From Bacteroidota bacterium (GTDB lineage: Bacteria; Bacteroidota; Bacteroidia; Chitinophagales; JADIYW01): DNA of 64,000 bases. Positions 50,461-60,505 of the stretch are shown in pieces; positions within the stretch are counted from its first letter, which is position 1, and each line of letters begins with the position of its first letter. Position numbers and translations under genes: made by a program. Location: contig JADIYW010000008.1 of the NCBI GenBank assembly GCA_016705125.1, forward strand, positions 101,147 to 165,146, written 5' to 3'. The notes beneath the pieces were generated by a model. The model was not told the DNA's origin. It saw nothing but the letters and a program-made list of their open reading frames with translations, and made no database searches.

Positions 50461-51990
50461 ATGTCGACTATAATATACTTCTTTTTAGGTTATCAATTTT
50501 TGCATATTTTTCTTTGGGGCATGTTTGTCAAGGCTGGTAAGCCGGGTTGGCATTGCATTATTCCGTTGATTAATGATATGACGATTTGTGAAATCAACGG
50601 TCGTAAGAAATGGAATGCGATATGGGGTTTATTACCTTTTTTCAATCTTTTTATTGCCCTTATTTGGCTTTCCGAATTATTAGATTCTTTTGAAAAAAGA
50701 GGTTTTTGGGAACAATTGGGTGGAATTGCATTTGGTTTTTTATATTTTCCATATTTAGGATTTAACAAAGCAGACAAATATCATGGTCCTTCATTTGGCA
50801 AAAAGGTAAAAAAATCATTTGCTCGAGAATGGGCCGATGCCATTATATTTGCAGTAATTGCAGCTTATGTGATAAGAACCTTTGTAATCGAACCCTATCA
50901 AATTCCAACAGGATCGATGGAAGGCACATTACTTGCGGGTGATTTCTTATTTGTAAGTAAATTCCATTATGGGGCTCGAATTCCAATGACACCTATTGCA
51001 TTTCCTTTTGCCCACCACACCATGCCATTTAGCAAAGTAAAAGCTTATGTAGAATGGATAAAATTTAAGTATATAAGGCTACCAGGATTACAAGAAATAA
51101 AGCGGAACGACAAGGTTGTTTTTAATTTTCCAGCTGGCGATACCGTTGCCCTAGAAGCACAAGATAGAACCTATTATGATTTAGAAAGAGAGCAAGGATT
51201 TGATCAAGTACAGAATAATTACCATATTATTGACCGACCTGTAGATAAGCGAGAAAACTATATAAAACGCTGTGTAGCCATTCCTGGAGATGTGATTTCT
51301 GTTGTTAATGGTGAGGTATTTATAGATGGGAAGGAAGGCTATAAACCTTATAAAAGACAATTTTTAAATACCGTAGAAATTAACAATCCATTTGGACAGA
51401 AATCTTTAGAAAATATTGATATTAGAAATAAGAATTCGGCAGGTTTTAATGAAGGAAAATACCTTCTTTTTTTAGCTCCTTGGCAAGTCGAAAAACTTAA
51501 AGCATTTCCTAATGTTACTTCGGTAGGGAAGTATGATTTTGGATCAATTCCAGGTGATGCATTCCCCCATTCTGCACGATTTTTCCCTTGGACCAAAGAC
51601 AATTATGGGCCACTTAAAGTACCAAATAAAGGCTATGCCATTAAAATGGATTCTGCAAATTATTTGCTTTACGAGCGATGTATAAGAATTTATGAAGGCA
51701 ATAAATTAGAGTCGAAACCAGATGGTTTTTATATCAATGATAAAAAAGCAGACACTTATACTTTTAAAATGAATTACTATTTTATGATGGGTGACAATAG
51801 AGACAATTCTGCCGATGGTCGATTTTGGGGCATGGTACCCGAAGACCATATCGTTGGAAAACCATTGTTTGTATTCCTATCCATTGAACAAAAAGGAGCA
51901 ATAAAAGTTTCCTTTTTAAATAGAATTAGGTTTAAAAGATTCTTCAAACCCATTCATGGAGATGCAATAGAAAATAAAAACCTATTTTAG
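50461..51990 (+). CDS. lepB: Signal peptidase I, long Bacteroidetes form
   Basis: A 509-residue S26 peptidase. Two or three N-terminal membrane helices (about 1-22, 55-70, 85-100) precede the standard anchor (about 125-142, DAIIFAVIAAYVIRTFV). IPTGSMEGTLLAGD holds the nucleophile Ser152, ENYIKRCVAIPGD the general base Lys269, and MGDNRDNSADGRFWG the last box. A large insert between the Lys box and the last box makes it about 180 residues longer than E. coli LepB. It removes signal peptides of exported proteins. Own promoter; last of the parAB-dapB run. Confidence 0.95.
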   Translation: MSTIIYFFLGYQFLHIFLWGMFVKAGKPGWHCIIPLINDMTICEINGRKKWNAIWGLLPFFNLFIALIWLSELLDSFEKRGFWEQLGGIAFGFLYFPYLGFNKADKYHGPSFGKKVKKSFAREWADAIIFAVIAAYVIRTFVIEPYQIPTGSMEGTLLAGDFLFVSKFHYGARIPMTPIAFPFAHHTMPFSKVKAYVEWIKFKYIRLPGLQEIKRNDKVVFNFPAGDTVALEAQDRTYYDLEREQGFDQVQNNYHIIDRPVDKRENYIKRCVAIPGDVISVVNGEVFIDGKEGYKPYKRQFLNTVEINNPFGQKSLENIDIRNKNSAGFNEGKYLLFLAPWQVEKLKAFPNVTSVGKYDFGSIPGDAFPHSARFFPWTKDNYGPLKVPNKGYAIKMDSANYLLYERCIRIYEGNKLESKPDGFYINDKKADTYTFKMNYYFMMGDNRDNSADGRFWGMVPEDHIVGKPLFVFLSIEQKGAIKVSFLNRIRFKRFFKPIHGDAIENKNLF

Positions 51991-51994
51991 GTTT
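51978..51994. terminator. Two-way terminator-like hairpin at the lepB stop
   Basis: AAACCTA (51978-51984), loop TTT, TAGGTTT (51988-51994), followed by CTTTTATTT. It includes the lepB stop codon and serves the convergent small-protein gene too. Confidence 0.5.
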
Positions 51995-51997
51995 CTT

Positions 51998-52309
51998 TTA
52001 TTTGAATTTTCTGATTTTACCTTTACCAAAATTTTGCATATTTAGGTTTGATTGTCTGCCCATTTTTTTGGTAAAATTATAATTTCTCTGTTTAGGTATC
52101 TTTATAAACTTTTCATTTTTAGAAACCTTGTGTGTATTATTTACAATTTCTGTTGACTTATTTTCACTTGAATTGATATTCATTATTGGGAATGAAATTA
52201 CAAAAGCAATAAACCCAATAGCTAAAAAATTCATCAAAATATAGCTAATTCTCTTTTCCATAAGACGTTTAAGTTCAATATTCATTCCACAAAATTTAAA
52301 AACAATCAA
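51998..52309 (-). CDS. Small single-pass membrane protein, paralogue A
   Basis: Up to 103 residues. KRISYILMNFLAIGFIAFVISFPIMNI gives one membrane helix (quoted in part), followed by a basic, Asn-rich tail with NEKFIKIPKQRNYNF and a Gly/Lys/Arg end. The start may be 52309 or the later ATG at 52285. No family recognised. Its neighbour at 52602 is a close paralogue, showing that the protein is under use or was recently duplicated. Confidence 0.55.
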   Translation of the reverse strand: MIVFKFCGMNIELKRLMEKRISYILMNFLAIGFIAFVISFPIMNINSSENKSTEIVNNTHKVSKNEKFIKIPKQRNYNFTKKMGRQSNLNMQNFGKGKIRKFK

Positions 52310-52601
52310 TTAATTATCAAACACATATCAATAATTTGAATTGAAAAAATAGATATATTTAAGTATCTTAAAAATAATAAACTTATAAAGACAAAATAAA
52401 TAATATACTTATTCCCTTAAAGAAGTATTGACAATTTGAAAATAATAAGGAAAAAATCAATTTGGCTATATTAAAACCTATCTAATTTAGATTTAATAAT
52501 TTGGGCAAATAATATAATTGGTACAATAGAGCAAATAATCGATTTTTAACCACACTTAATCAATCCTTCATTTAATCCGCGTTAATTGAAACAAATTTGT
52601 T
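52310..52601. other. AT-rich spacer between the paralogous small genes
   Basis: No reading frame or known element recognised. Homology between the two small genes does not extend into it. Confidence 0.4.
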
Positions 52602-52853
52602 TCATAAATCAAAATTATTATTTCTCTGTTTTGGCATCTTAATAAATTTTTCATTTTTAGATCCTTTTGATATATTATGTTGCAGTTTTGTTGCCTTATT
52701 TTGATTTGAATTAATATTCATTATTGGGAATGCAATTACAAAAGCAATAAACCCAATAGCTAAAAAATTCATCAAAATATAGCTAATTCTCTTTTCCTTA
52801 TAAACCTTCTCTATAAGGATAGATTTTATCAAATGAATTTTAAAAGAATGCAT
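52602..52853 (-). CDS. Small single-pass membrane protein, paralogue B
   Basis: 83 residues: a short basic N-region, a membrane helix matching paralogue A almost exactly (FLAIGFIAFVIAFPIMN) and the shared NEKFIKMPKQRN segment, but the basic tail of A is cut off by a stop. Over 78 bases (52720-52797 against 52182-52259) the DNA differs at one position. Function unknown. Confidence 0.55.
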   Translation of the reverse strand: MHSFKIHLIKSILIEKVYKEKRISYILMNFLAIGFIAFVIAFPIMNINSNQNKATKLQHNISKGSKNEKFIKMPKQRNNNFDL

Positions 52854-52928
52854 ACTCTTTTGGCAGAAGATCAGTATGGCAATCAGGAAAGTGTTGATTT
52901 TTATTTAAATGAATAAAAAATATCGCCC

Positions 52929-55900
52929 CTATTCATAATCATCATACCCATAATTATACGAATTCGTTTTTGCCCTATTACGCCCAGAAATTCGAATAGA
53001 ATCAGAGAATTTTTTAATTTCTATATCTAATTTCTCAGTTGTATTTTTTACCTCAACGCCTTTTTTCTGTCTATTAACCGAAATAGGCATATTTTCATAT
53101 TCCTTATCCTCCAAAACATAGGCAAAATCTAAATTCCATTTTTTTGATTTATCGCTTTTTCGCTTAAATATATACAGTTCGCCACTTCCATATTGTGAGG
53201 CAACTATTCGTTTTTCCATCAATATAATAGAGTCTTTTTCAGATTTTAAGTTACTATATAACTCATTCCAAACAACGGAATCTGCAGAAAAATATTTTTC
53301 CTCTATTAATTTATCCAAACCTAATTTTGCATATAATAAAAAGCTTCCAATCTTGTCTCATTTAACTTCAACATATTTGTCCAAATAGAATCGGCAATTG
53401 GGTAGCCGCCCTTTTTCATATTTGCAATATAATTTGGCATTTCTCTTTTCAGTTCTGTTGATTTAAGAATTTTACCAAACAATGTATTTATGGCTGGATC
53501 GTCCTTCAATGGTAAAAGGATAGTAATATAATCGCCCAAATAGTTTTCAGTATAAAAAGATTTAGTGGTATCTGTCCAGTCAAAATCATCTACAGATGAT
53601 GCATCATCATAATCAAATTCTTCCTTTTTCTCGTAATTGCTTTCATTTCCCTCCTCATCTACATCAACTGAAGAAACAGTATTTACTCTTTTTAAATTCT
53701 GCATTTGCTTCCCTTAAAAGCATCACTTTATTGGCATTTAAAATATCTTTATTTAAAGGCTTTTTAACTGCCAAATATCCCAATAATTCAACAATATCAT
53801 CTTTATATTCTGGTATTTTCATCAATTCCATAAATTCTGGTAACAATTTAACACCTAATTCAACTGAATCTTGGAAACCATAAAACAAGTGAAAGAAACT
53901 ATTTTCTTCATCTCCACTACTCATCGGTGTTTCCTCTAAAATTAATTCCCCAAATTTTTTGGTTGCATCCAATGTTTTCATTCCACTCAATGTTTCCAAA
54001 ACCCATAATTGCAAATCGGTTGTATCTCCTGCATTTCGATATATTTTATCCAAAACACCAATTACACTTTTTTCCTTTGGATGTTGCTCTAATGCATAAA
54101 TCAAACTTTGTCTATAAGCAAAAAGGAAGACCATAGAATTTTGGATCTTCAATCGCAGCTTTTAATTCAGCATAATTATTTTTACAAAAACTCTTTGGGG
54201 CAATTGACAAACCAAACCTTGCTGTTTTCATGGTTGTTGAATCATCACTATACAAATCTTTAAGTATTAAAACCGACTTATCAGCGTATTTATCAAATCG
54301 AGGGAAAGTATCAGTAGGAATAAATGAATTATAAAATACCTTTTTAAATTCAGATAATCCATTTACACTATCAATAGTTGTAGTAATATAATAAGTTGCC
54401 CTACTTTTATCAATTCTTATGGTATAAGTTTGCTCTGTACTACCATGTCTACTCGTCCTATACTCGCCACAGCTATCTCCTTGTGCATTTACAAATTTAT
54501 TTACTCTTCTCCAAGTAGTGGAATCTACATTAGAATTTTTTCCCAAAAATTTCGGCTCATAAAAAGAACCCCAATTTCTGTTTTCGTAATACCCATTTGA
54601 ATTTGAATTAACGGTATCTTCCCAAAAATATTTGCTTTCTAAAACGTATCTAACAGAAACATACTCACCTGTAGTATCTGAATATACAAAAGTTCGTTCA
54701 GATTTTTCGTCCGAAATTTCTATGTTATCATCTTCATCATCATAATAATAATCATCTTCATCTCCAATTATTGACAAAGATATTTTATCATAATTTACAT
54801 AATTCTTATCGCAATATTCCCGAGAAAGCCCTATAAAATTTGCCTTATAATGCAAGAATGTATCTACTATTTCTACAGGTTTATTTAGGTATTTCGTTTT
54901 TCCAATTTTAAAGCTATTAAAAAATTCATCTGGCCTGCCTTCCTTGCTAGTTTGAGCCATCAGCATAAAATATTCAATTCCACTTTTAACAATATCTATA
55001 TAAATAAATTTGCCATTCTTTCTGGTCAATTCAGCACTTATTTTTGGTCTATTATTTGACAAACCAAATGCCTTATTTTTTATATCAGCCTGCGTATTTT
55101 TAGCTATCCGCTCAATGAAATAAGACAATTCGAATGTATCAACTTCTAGTTTTTCGGTTCCATCATATACAGCCTTAGTAAGACAATAGAAATCATTCGT
55201 TTTTAAATCTACTCCAGTAATTTTTTCTCCCTGAAATTGGTTGAAAAAACCATCAGGGTTTTGTGCAAATTCTCTTTCATTTGGCATGGAAACTTCATAT
55301 TGTTCATGCTTTGGTTTAAACACCGAAAAACCTTCTCTATTTTTATTGTCAAATGAAATGGAATTAAAAAATTTCTCTGCATCTTTTCCTAAAGCATACT
55401 CTGCTTTGCCAGATACTTTAAAAGAATAAATTTTTTGTGGCCCAACAAAAAACTGGTACTTTTGAGAGTTTCCACTTTTCGTTTTCGATACCACTTCTAA
55501 TCCAGGATAACCTAAATTATTTTTTATTCGCTTATGAGAAACCATTTTCCCAGCGGTAAATTCATACACAAGACTGTCCATTTGATCTAAAATATACTCA
55601 GGCGATTTATTTTCAAAAGCACCAAAAGTTGGCATAGTATTTACAAAATAAAACGAACCATTTGCTAAATCAAAAGTGAGGTAAAAATTCATATTTCCAG
55701 GCGTAGGGAAAGTATAAAATTTCTCGACACCAAGCAAAGATATTCCTTCTTTTTCCAAATATTGGTTAGACAATGTGGTGGGCACCTCCATTTCTTCCAT
55801 TTTCGTTTTTGTCTTTCCTGGCTTTGGGTTCGAAAACTCCATGGGTCTCACCTTATACCCCATATCTTTCAAAAATTGCAAAACACCCTCATTTCCTGAT

Positions 55901-56747
55901 AAATGCGCCGCTCCTATACCAGCGAATAAAGACTTTCCAGACTTTATAATACTATCATAAGAATGTGCCATTGTCCTATTTCGCTCTACAATCATGTATT
56001 TGTGAAATCCTTTACCAGATGATTTTTTTGATAAAGAATCAAGTGCCTTTATATTTCCAGTTCTATAAGCCTCGTTTAATTTCTCATCATACGATTTGTA
56101 TGAACCACCTTTCTCCTCAGCATATTCTTCATCTTCTTCTACTACTTCGTCCAATTTTTCCTCGTCTCTTTGAGCCTTTGAAGCCATCATTTCCATAATC
56201 ATGCTACCGTAAAAGTTTCCAAACCAATGGTGCCCTTTCCCAATTTTTTACCACACTGATAGATAAACATATCCAAATAAGTATCTTCCTGAAAATCTTG
56301 CCTTACCTGTTGGGTTCTAAATAAAATACCATTAATTAGACTCGGTTCGATACTTAAAATAGAACCCAAATCTTGTCTTTTGGGAATGTAATTACTAAAA
56401 CCAATATTGTACAAGCTGTAATCATTATCCTCGTTGCTGTATGCTTTAGTATATACACCGCCTTGTGAATAAGCGCTACTCATCAAATCGGAATTGAACA
56501 AACCATCTATCCATTCCTCTGGTCGACTTTCAAGCGCCACCATATCTACATTTTTTAATGCCACAAAAAACGAGTCTGTAAGGTGAAAAGCCGTTTTGCT
56601 ACTTACGTGCATGGTGCCGTATAAGTAAGATGGTTTTGAAAGTCCATTACCAGAAATTTCCCAAAATAAAGAATTTCCTTGTTTCACTTGGGCATTAATG
56701 GCTGAAACAAACAAGTGTATAAAAAGTAGAAGGCTTAATTTTTTCAT
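52929..56747 (-). pseudogene. TraB/GumN-family long protein, broken by four frameshifts
   Basis: Five consecutive minus-strand pieces (56747-56199, 56202-54112, 54152-53664, 53704-53321, 53318-52929) read as one protein of about 1270 residues. Signal peptide ends INAQ; FWEISGNGLSKPSYLYGTMHV opens a TraB/GumN domain that ends AGIGAAHLSGNEGVLQFLKDMGYKVRP in the second piece; the rest is a large beta-rich and helical region typical of the Bacteroidetes members. Junctions: ATGA overlap at 56199-56202; one extra T in the run 54120-54124; one extra A (minus) at 53689-53693; one missing T (minus) at 53338-53342. Three of four are homopolymer changes, so error and decay are both possible. Confidence 0.85.
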
Positions 56748-56772
56748 AAATTAGTTTAATTATTATAAAAGA

Positions 56773-57852
56773 TTATATTTTAGAAAGTCTATTTCGGAGT
56801 AAAAAATCTGCTATTACCAATGCAGCCATAGCTTCTACAATTGGAACTGCTCTTGGTAAAACACAAGGATCGTGTCTTCCTTTTCCACTTACAATTGCCT
56901 CATTTCCCATATTGTCAATTGATGATTGGTCGTGCATAATGGTTGCAACTGGTTTAAAAGCTACTTTGAAATAAACGTCCATTCCATTGGAAATACCACC
57001 TTGGATACCACCTGAGTGATTCGTGGTCGTAACAATTTGTCCACCATGATTTTTAAAAATATCATTGTGTTCACTACCTTTCAAGGCCACGCCCTCAAAT
57101 CCTGAGCCATACTCAAATCCTTTACAAGCATTTATAGAAAGCATTGCTTTTCCCAATTCCGCATGCAATTTGTCGAAAACAGGTTCGCCCAAACCAACAG
57201 GCAATCCTTTGATTACACCAGTAATTACACCACCAATGGTATCTCCATCCTTTTTAATGCTTTTTATCAAAGTCTCCATTTTTTCAGCATATTCCATATT
57301 TGGACACCTAACTGGATTTGATTCAATTAATGCAGGATCTATTTCTTTATATGAAAAAGGTAAAACAATATTTCCTACTTGAGATACATACGCAAAAGTG
57401 CTTATTTTATTTTGTGCGATAAACAATTTAGCTATTGCGCCTGCTGCCACACGTGCTGCCGTTTCGCGCGCAGACGAGCGACCTCCTCCCCTATAATCTC
57501 TGCTACCATACTTGGTATCGTAAGTAAAATCGGCATGTGAGGGTCTATAAGAAGTGGCGATATGACTATAATCATTCGATTTTTGATCGGTATTTCGAAT
57601 AAGCAAGCCAATTGGAGTGCCTTGCGACTTATTCTCAAAAACCCCGGAAAGGATTTCTACTTCGTCTTCTTCTTTACGTTGGGTTACAATTTTGGATTGT
57701 CCTGGCTTGCGGCGCTGCATTTCTGATTGGATAAAAGCCTCATCAATTGCCAAACCTGCGGGACAGCCATCAATGATTACGCCAATACCTTTTCCATGCG
57801 ATTCGCCAAAAGTGCTTATTTTAAAAGCTTTTCCAAAACTATTTCCATCCAT
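56773..57852 (-). CDS. aroC: Chorismate synthase
   Basis: A 359-residue FMN-dependent enzyme of the shikimate pathway. STFGESHGKGIGVIIDGCPAG, quoted in part, has the His-containing start motif; YRPSHADFTYDTKYGSRDYRGGGRSSARETAARVAAGA, again in part, is the FMN and EPSP site; GIQGGISNGMDVYFKVAFKP and GRHDPCVLPRAVPIVEAM complete it. It makes chorismate from EPSP. Stands 26 bases after the TraB gene start on the same strand, so both may share a message. Confidence 0.96.
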   Translation of the reverse strand: MDGNSFGKAFKISTFGESHGKGIGVIIDGCPAGLAIDEAFIQSEMQRRKPGQSKIVTQRKEEDEVEILSGVFENKSQGTPIGLLIRNTDQKSNDYSHIATSYRPSHADFTYDTKYGSRDYRGGGRSSARETAARVAAGAIAKLFIAQNKISTFAYVSQVGNIVLPFSYKEIDPALIESNPVRCPNMEYAEKMETLIKSIKKDGDTIGGVITGVIKGLPVGLGEPVFDKLHAELGKAMLSINACKGFEYGSGFEGVALKGSEHNDIFKNHGGQIVTTTNHSGGIQGGISNGMDVYFKVAFKPVATIMHDQSSIDNMGNEAIVSGKGRHDPCVLPRAVPIVEAMAALVIADFLLRNRLSKI

Positions 57853-57942
57853 TAAAAAAGAATTTTTGTAAAGATATTTTTATTATTGAAAATCTACCTA
57901 GATTCTTCGTTACAAATAAGTTAATTTGTGATAAATTAGTAT

Positions 57943-58932
57943 ATGAATTTACAAGGAAAATGGCTTGAGGCGGTACCAAATTTTTCTGAAGGCAAAAACG
58001 AAGACATCATTTGGGCTTTAAAAGATGCTATTTCATCGGTAAAAGGGGTGCTTATTTTGCATATCGATATGAGTGCTGATGCCAATCGGACGGTAATTAC
58101 ATTTGCCGGTCCTGCGGAATTGGTTTTGAAGGCTTCTTTTTTGCTCATTCAAAAAGCAACAACATTGATAGACATGCGTTTACAAAAAGGAATACACCCT
58201 AGGCAAGGCGCAGTGGATGTTTTTCCGCTAATTCCGATGGGTTCTACAACGATGGAAGAAGCAATTGATTATGCACAAAAACTAGGTGAAAAAATTGGAA
58301 ATGAACTCCATATTCCTGTTTATTTGTACGAGAAATCGGCAACTGAAACCCATAGAACACGCTTAGAGCAAATTAGAAAAGGAGAATATGAAGGATTTAA
58401 AGAAAAAATAAAATTGCCAGATTGGAAACCCAATTTTGGTGCCGCTATTTTTAACGAAAAATCAGGTAATATTGTCCTAGGCGCACGTAATTTTTTATTG
58501 GCATATAATGTGAATTTACAAACAAATGATGTTTCTATAGCCAAAGAAATTGCCTCCATAGTGCGCGAAAGTGGCTCAAATGGAAAAGCAGGTTTGCTTA
58601 AAAATGTAAAAGCAATTGGTTGGTGGGTAAATCATTTTGGGTTATGTCAGGTATCTACCAATATCACAAATTTTAATGAAACCCCTATTCACCTCGTTTT
58701 TGAAACCATAAAGACAGAAGCAAAAAAAATGGGAATCGCCACAAAAGGTTCTGAATTAATTGGATTGATTCCCCAAAAAGCACTTGAAGAAGCGGCCATT
58801 TTTTATGGCGGAGAAAAAGCCGATTTAGATATTGCCATTAATAAACTAGGTTTATTAGAAACGGATGATTTTAATGTAGAAACAAGAGTGCTCGAAAAAA
58901 TAATTGAAAAAAAACTGAATTTTGGAATTTGA
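57943..58932 (+). CDS. ftcD: Glutamate formimidoyltransferase (FtcD N-terminal type)
   Basis: A 329-residue protein covering both formiminotransferase subdomains. EAVPNFSEGKNEDIIWAL is the start motif, HIDMSADANRTVITFAG the substrate region with His and Arg, and HPRQGAVDVFPLIPMG the folate side; NFLLAYNVNL and QVSTNITNFNETPIH belong to the second subdomain. It moves the formimino group from formiminoglutamate to tetrahydrofolate in histidine breakdown. The cyclodeaminase domain is absent, as in many bacteria, and no other hut genes are in the window. Confidence 0.93.
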   Translation: MNLQGKWLEAVPNFSEGKNEDIIWALKDAISSVKGVLILHIDMSADANRTVITFAGPAELVLKASFLLIQKATTLIDMRLQKGIHPRQGAVDVFPLIPMGSTTMEEAIDYAQKLGEKIGNELHIPVYLYEKSATETHRTRLEQIRKGEYEGFKEKIKLPDWKPNFGAAIFNEKSGNIVLGARNFLLAYNVNLQTNDVSIAKEIASIVRESGSNGKAGLLKNVKAIGWWVNHFGLCQVSTNITNFNETPIHLVFETIKTEAKKMGIATKGSELIGLIPQKALEEAAIFYGGEKADLDIAINKLGLLETDDFNVETRVLEKIIEKKLNFGI

Positions 58933-58942
58933 TTAAATTTTT

Positions 58943-58974
58943 AATATTCAATGCGTGCATTGAATATTTTTTTT
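58943..58974 (+). terminator. 12-bp palindrome with T-run after ftcD
   Basis: AATATTCAATGC (58943-58954), GT, GCATTGAATATT (58957-58968), then six more T. The tiny spacer means the top of the stem must open. It lies right before the -7 element of the desaturase gene, so it may be an operator rather than, or as well as, a terminator. Confidence 0.5.
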
Positions 58975-58975
58975 A

Positions 58976-58983
58976 TATATTTG
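58976..58983 (+). promoter_or_regulatory. -7 promoter element for the desaturase gene
   Basis: TATATTTG matches TAnnTTTG and ends 14 bases before ATG 58998, which supports that start over the open frame back to 58929. Confidence 0.6.
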
Positions 58984-58997
58984 TAAAAAAGAACACA

Positions 58998-60074
58998 ATG
59001 AATATTGTTGACGATTTAATGGAAGTGAATAATGGTAGTTTGAATGATAAAGAAAAAACAAAAACTATCCGACAAGAAATAAGTGCTGCAAGTAAACAAT
59101 TTAAAGAAAAGTATCCGATTTTAAACATCAAAATGCAATTGGCTTATCCCTTCATATATTATCAACTCTTTTCATTTTTTCAGCCAGTTTTTTTATATCT
59201 AAAGGGATTCATAAGCGTGTATATTTTAGTGCCATTTAATGCCTTTTGGATGTCCATTTTGCATGAATTGGAACACGACACCATCCACTATATGTATTTC
59301 AAAAAACAGAAATGGATTCAAGACTATATGCTTGGCATGGGTTGGATTTTGAGACCATTAACTGTAAATCCTTGGTTTAGAAGATTTTTACATTTCAATC
59401 ACCACAGGGTTTCAGGAACGCCTACCGACGTTGAAGAGCGTGGAGTTACCAATGGTGAAAAATGGAATTTAAAACGGCTAATCGTTACGCCAGACTTATT
59501 ACTTGGTGGTATTTTTAGGGTACATAACATTAGAAAAGATATTGTAAAAGCACTTAAAAATGGCGAAATAAAAAGAGAAGATGCGCTGACTATAAAAAAG
59601 ATAAGTGCATTAGGATTAATGCCATTTAGTCTCCCACTCTATTTTGTTTGGTATTTCTTTTTGATACATTATTCGATACATCTGATAGCAAATTTGGCGG
59701 GCCTTCATTATACCAGTCCTGAATGGATAAACAACCAAATGCAATGGATAAATCCGCTTGTAGCCATTTTAATTTTTCCAAATATAATCAGGCAATTTTC
59801 TATACATTTTATTACTTCCAATATGCATTATTATGGCGATATAGAAAGCGGGAACATCATGCAACAAACACAAATATTAGATGCTTGGTGGTTATTTCCA
59901 TTTCAATTATTTAGTTTTAATTTCGGACAAACCCATGGCATTCATCATTTTGTGGTAAATGAAACATTTTATATCCGACAATTTACAGCCAAAAAAGCAC
60001 TACTTAAAATGAAAGCTTTAGGTGTACGCCACAATGATTTTGGCACATTTAAGCGGGCGAATCGGTTTAATTAA
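58998..60074 (+). CDS. Fatty acid desaturase-like di-iron membrane protein
   Basis: A 358-residue protein with several membrane helices. Three His boxes of membrane desaturases/hydroxylases are seen: HELEHDTIH (first), HFNHHR (second) and HGIHHF (third). LPTDVEE-like spacing between boxes one and two is short. It would bind two irons and desaturate or hydroxylate an acyl or related chain. Regiospecificity cannot be told. It has its own promoter next to a palindrome. Confidence 0.85.
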   Translation: MNIVDDLMEVNNGSLNDKEKTKTIRQEISAASKQFKEKYPILNIKMQLAYPFIYYQLFSFFQPVFLYLKGFISVYILVPFNAFWMSILHELEHDTIHYMYFKKQKWIQDYMLGMGWILRPLTVNPWFRRFLHFNHHRVSGTPTDVEERGVTNGEKWNLKRLIVTPDLLLGGIFRVHNIRKDIVKALKNGEIKREDALTIKKISALGLMPFSLPLYFVWYFFLIHYSIHLIANLAGLHYTSPEWINNQMQWINPLVAILIFPNIIRQFSIHFITSNMHYYGDIESGNIMQQTQILDAWWLFPFQLFSFNFGQTHGIHHFVVNETFYIRQFTAKKALLKMKALGVRHNDFGTFKRANRFN

Positions 60075-60076
60075 TT

Positions 60077-60150
60077 TATTGGTAAATAGTAATTGGTAAA
60101 TGGTGAATAGTAAATAGTAATTAGTGATTGGTGATTGAGTAATAGAGTAA
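60077..60150. repeat. Intergenic repeat, taaatagtaattggt type
   Basis: Words such as GGTAAATAGTAATTGGT and GTGATTGGTGATTGAG repeat, related to the first block of the composite element at 9826. It marks the boundary between the desaturase gene and the restriction locus. Confidence 0.4.
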
Positions 60151-60287
60151 ATATTGAGTTTTACAAGTAATCTTTAAAACAGACAACTTAAAACAAAAAA
60201 AAATTACCAATTTTAAAATAGTAGTAGAACTTAATAAAAGGAGAACAATTAAGTAAACTTTTACACGATTCAACAATAGATTTTTAC

Positions 60288-60295
60288 TATATTTG
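60288..60295 (+). promoter_or_regulatory. -7 promoter element before the regulator remnant and hsdR
   Basis: TATATTTG matches TAnnTTTG and ends 12 bases before the ATG of the XRE remnant at 60308. Confidence 0.5.
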
Positions 60296-60307
60296 AACCG
60301 AAAAATT

Positions 60308-60505
60308 ATGTTAAAGGTTCAAATAATCAGAATTAAAGAAGTTCTAAAACAGTAAGGTGTATCACAAACTTGATTTGACCAAAAACTGGACAAAAGCTAT
60401 ATCACAATAATCAAGTATGCTCACAATGTGAGACGACCTAGCATTGAGACTTTTACCCATTACAAAATTTTGGACGTTAACCTAAAATTTATTGAAAGAA
60501 GAATA
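60308..60505 (+). pseudogene. XRE-family HTH regulator remnant
   Basis: Allowing one stop codon (TAA 60353-60355) and two frame changes, the text reads VLKQ-GVSQT, then LTKKLDKSYITIIKYAHNVRRPSIETF and KILDVNLK, quoted in parts: the helix-turn-helix core and the PSIETL-type helix of XRE regulators. Its last codons run in frame into hsdR. Such genes are common control genes before restriction operons. Confidence 0.6.

Noticed and set aside
56199..56202. Programmed frameshift or true two-gene coupling in the TraB gene
   Set aside because: No slippery heptamer is visible, and the TraB domain continues across the junction; three further homopolymer breaks in the same gene make indels more likely.
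58929..58997. N-terminal extension of the desaturase overlapping ftcD
   Set aside because: The -7 element at 58976-58983 and the palindrome lie inside it; the protein start at 58998 is more likely.
60428..60505. In-frame start of hsdR at 60428
   Set aside because: These codons are the tail of the XRE regulator remnant; the usual HsdR start MSKENQ is at 60506.
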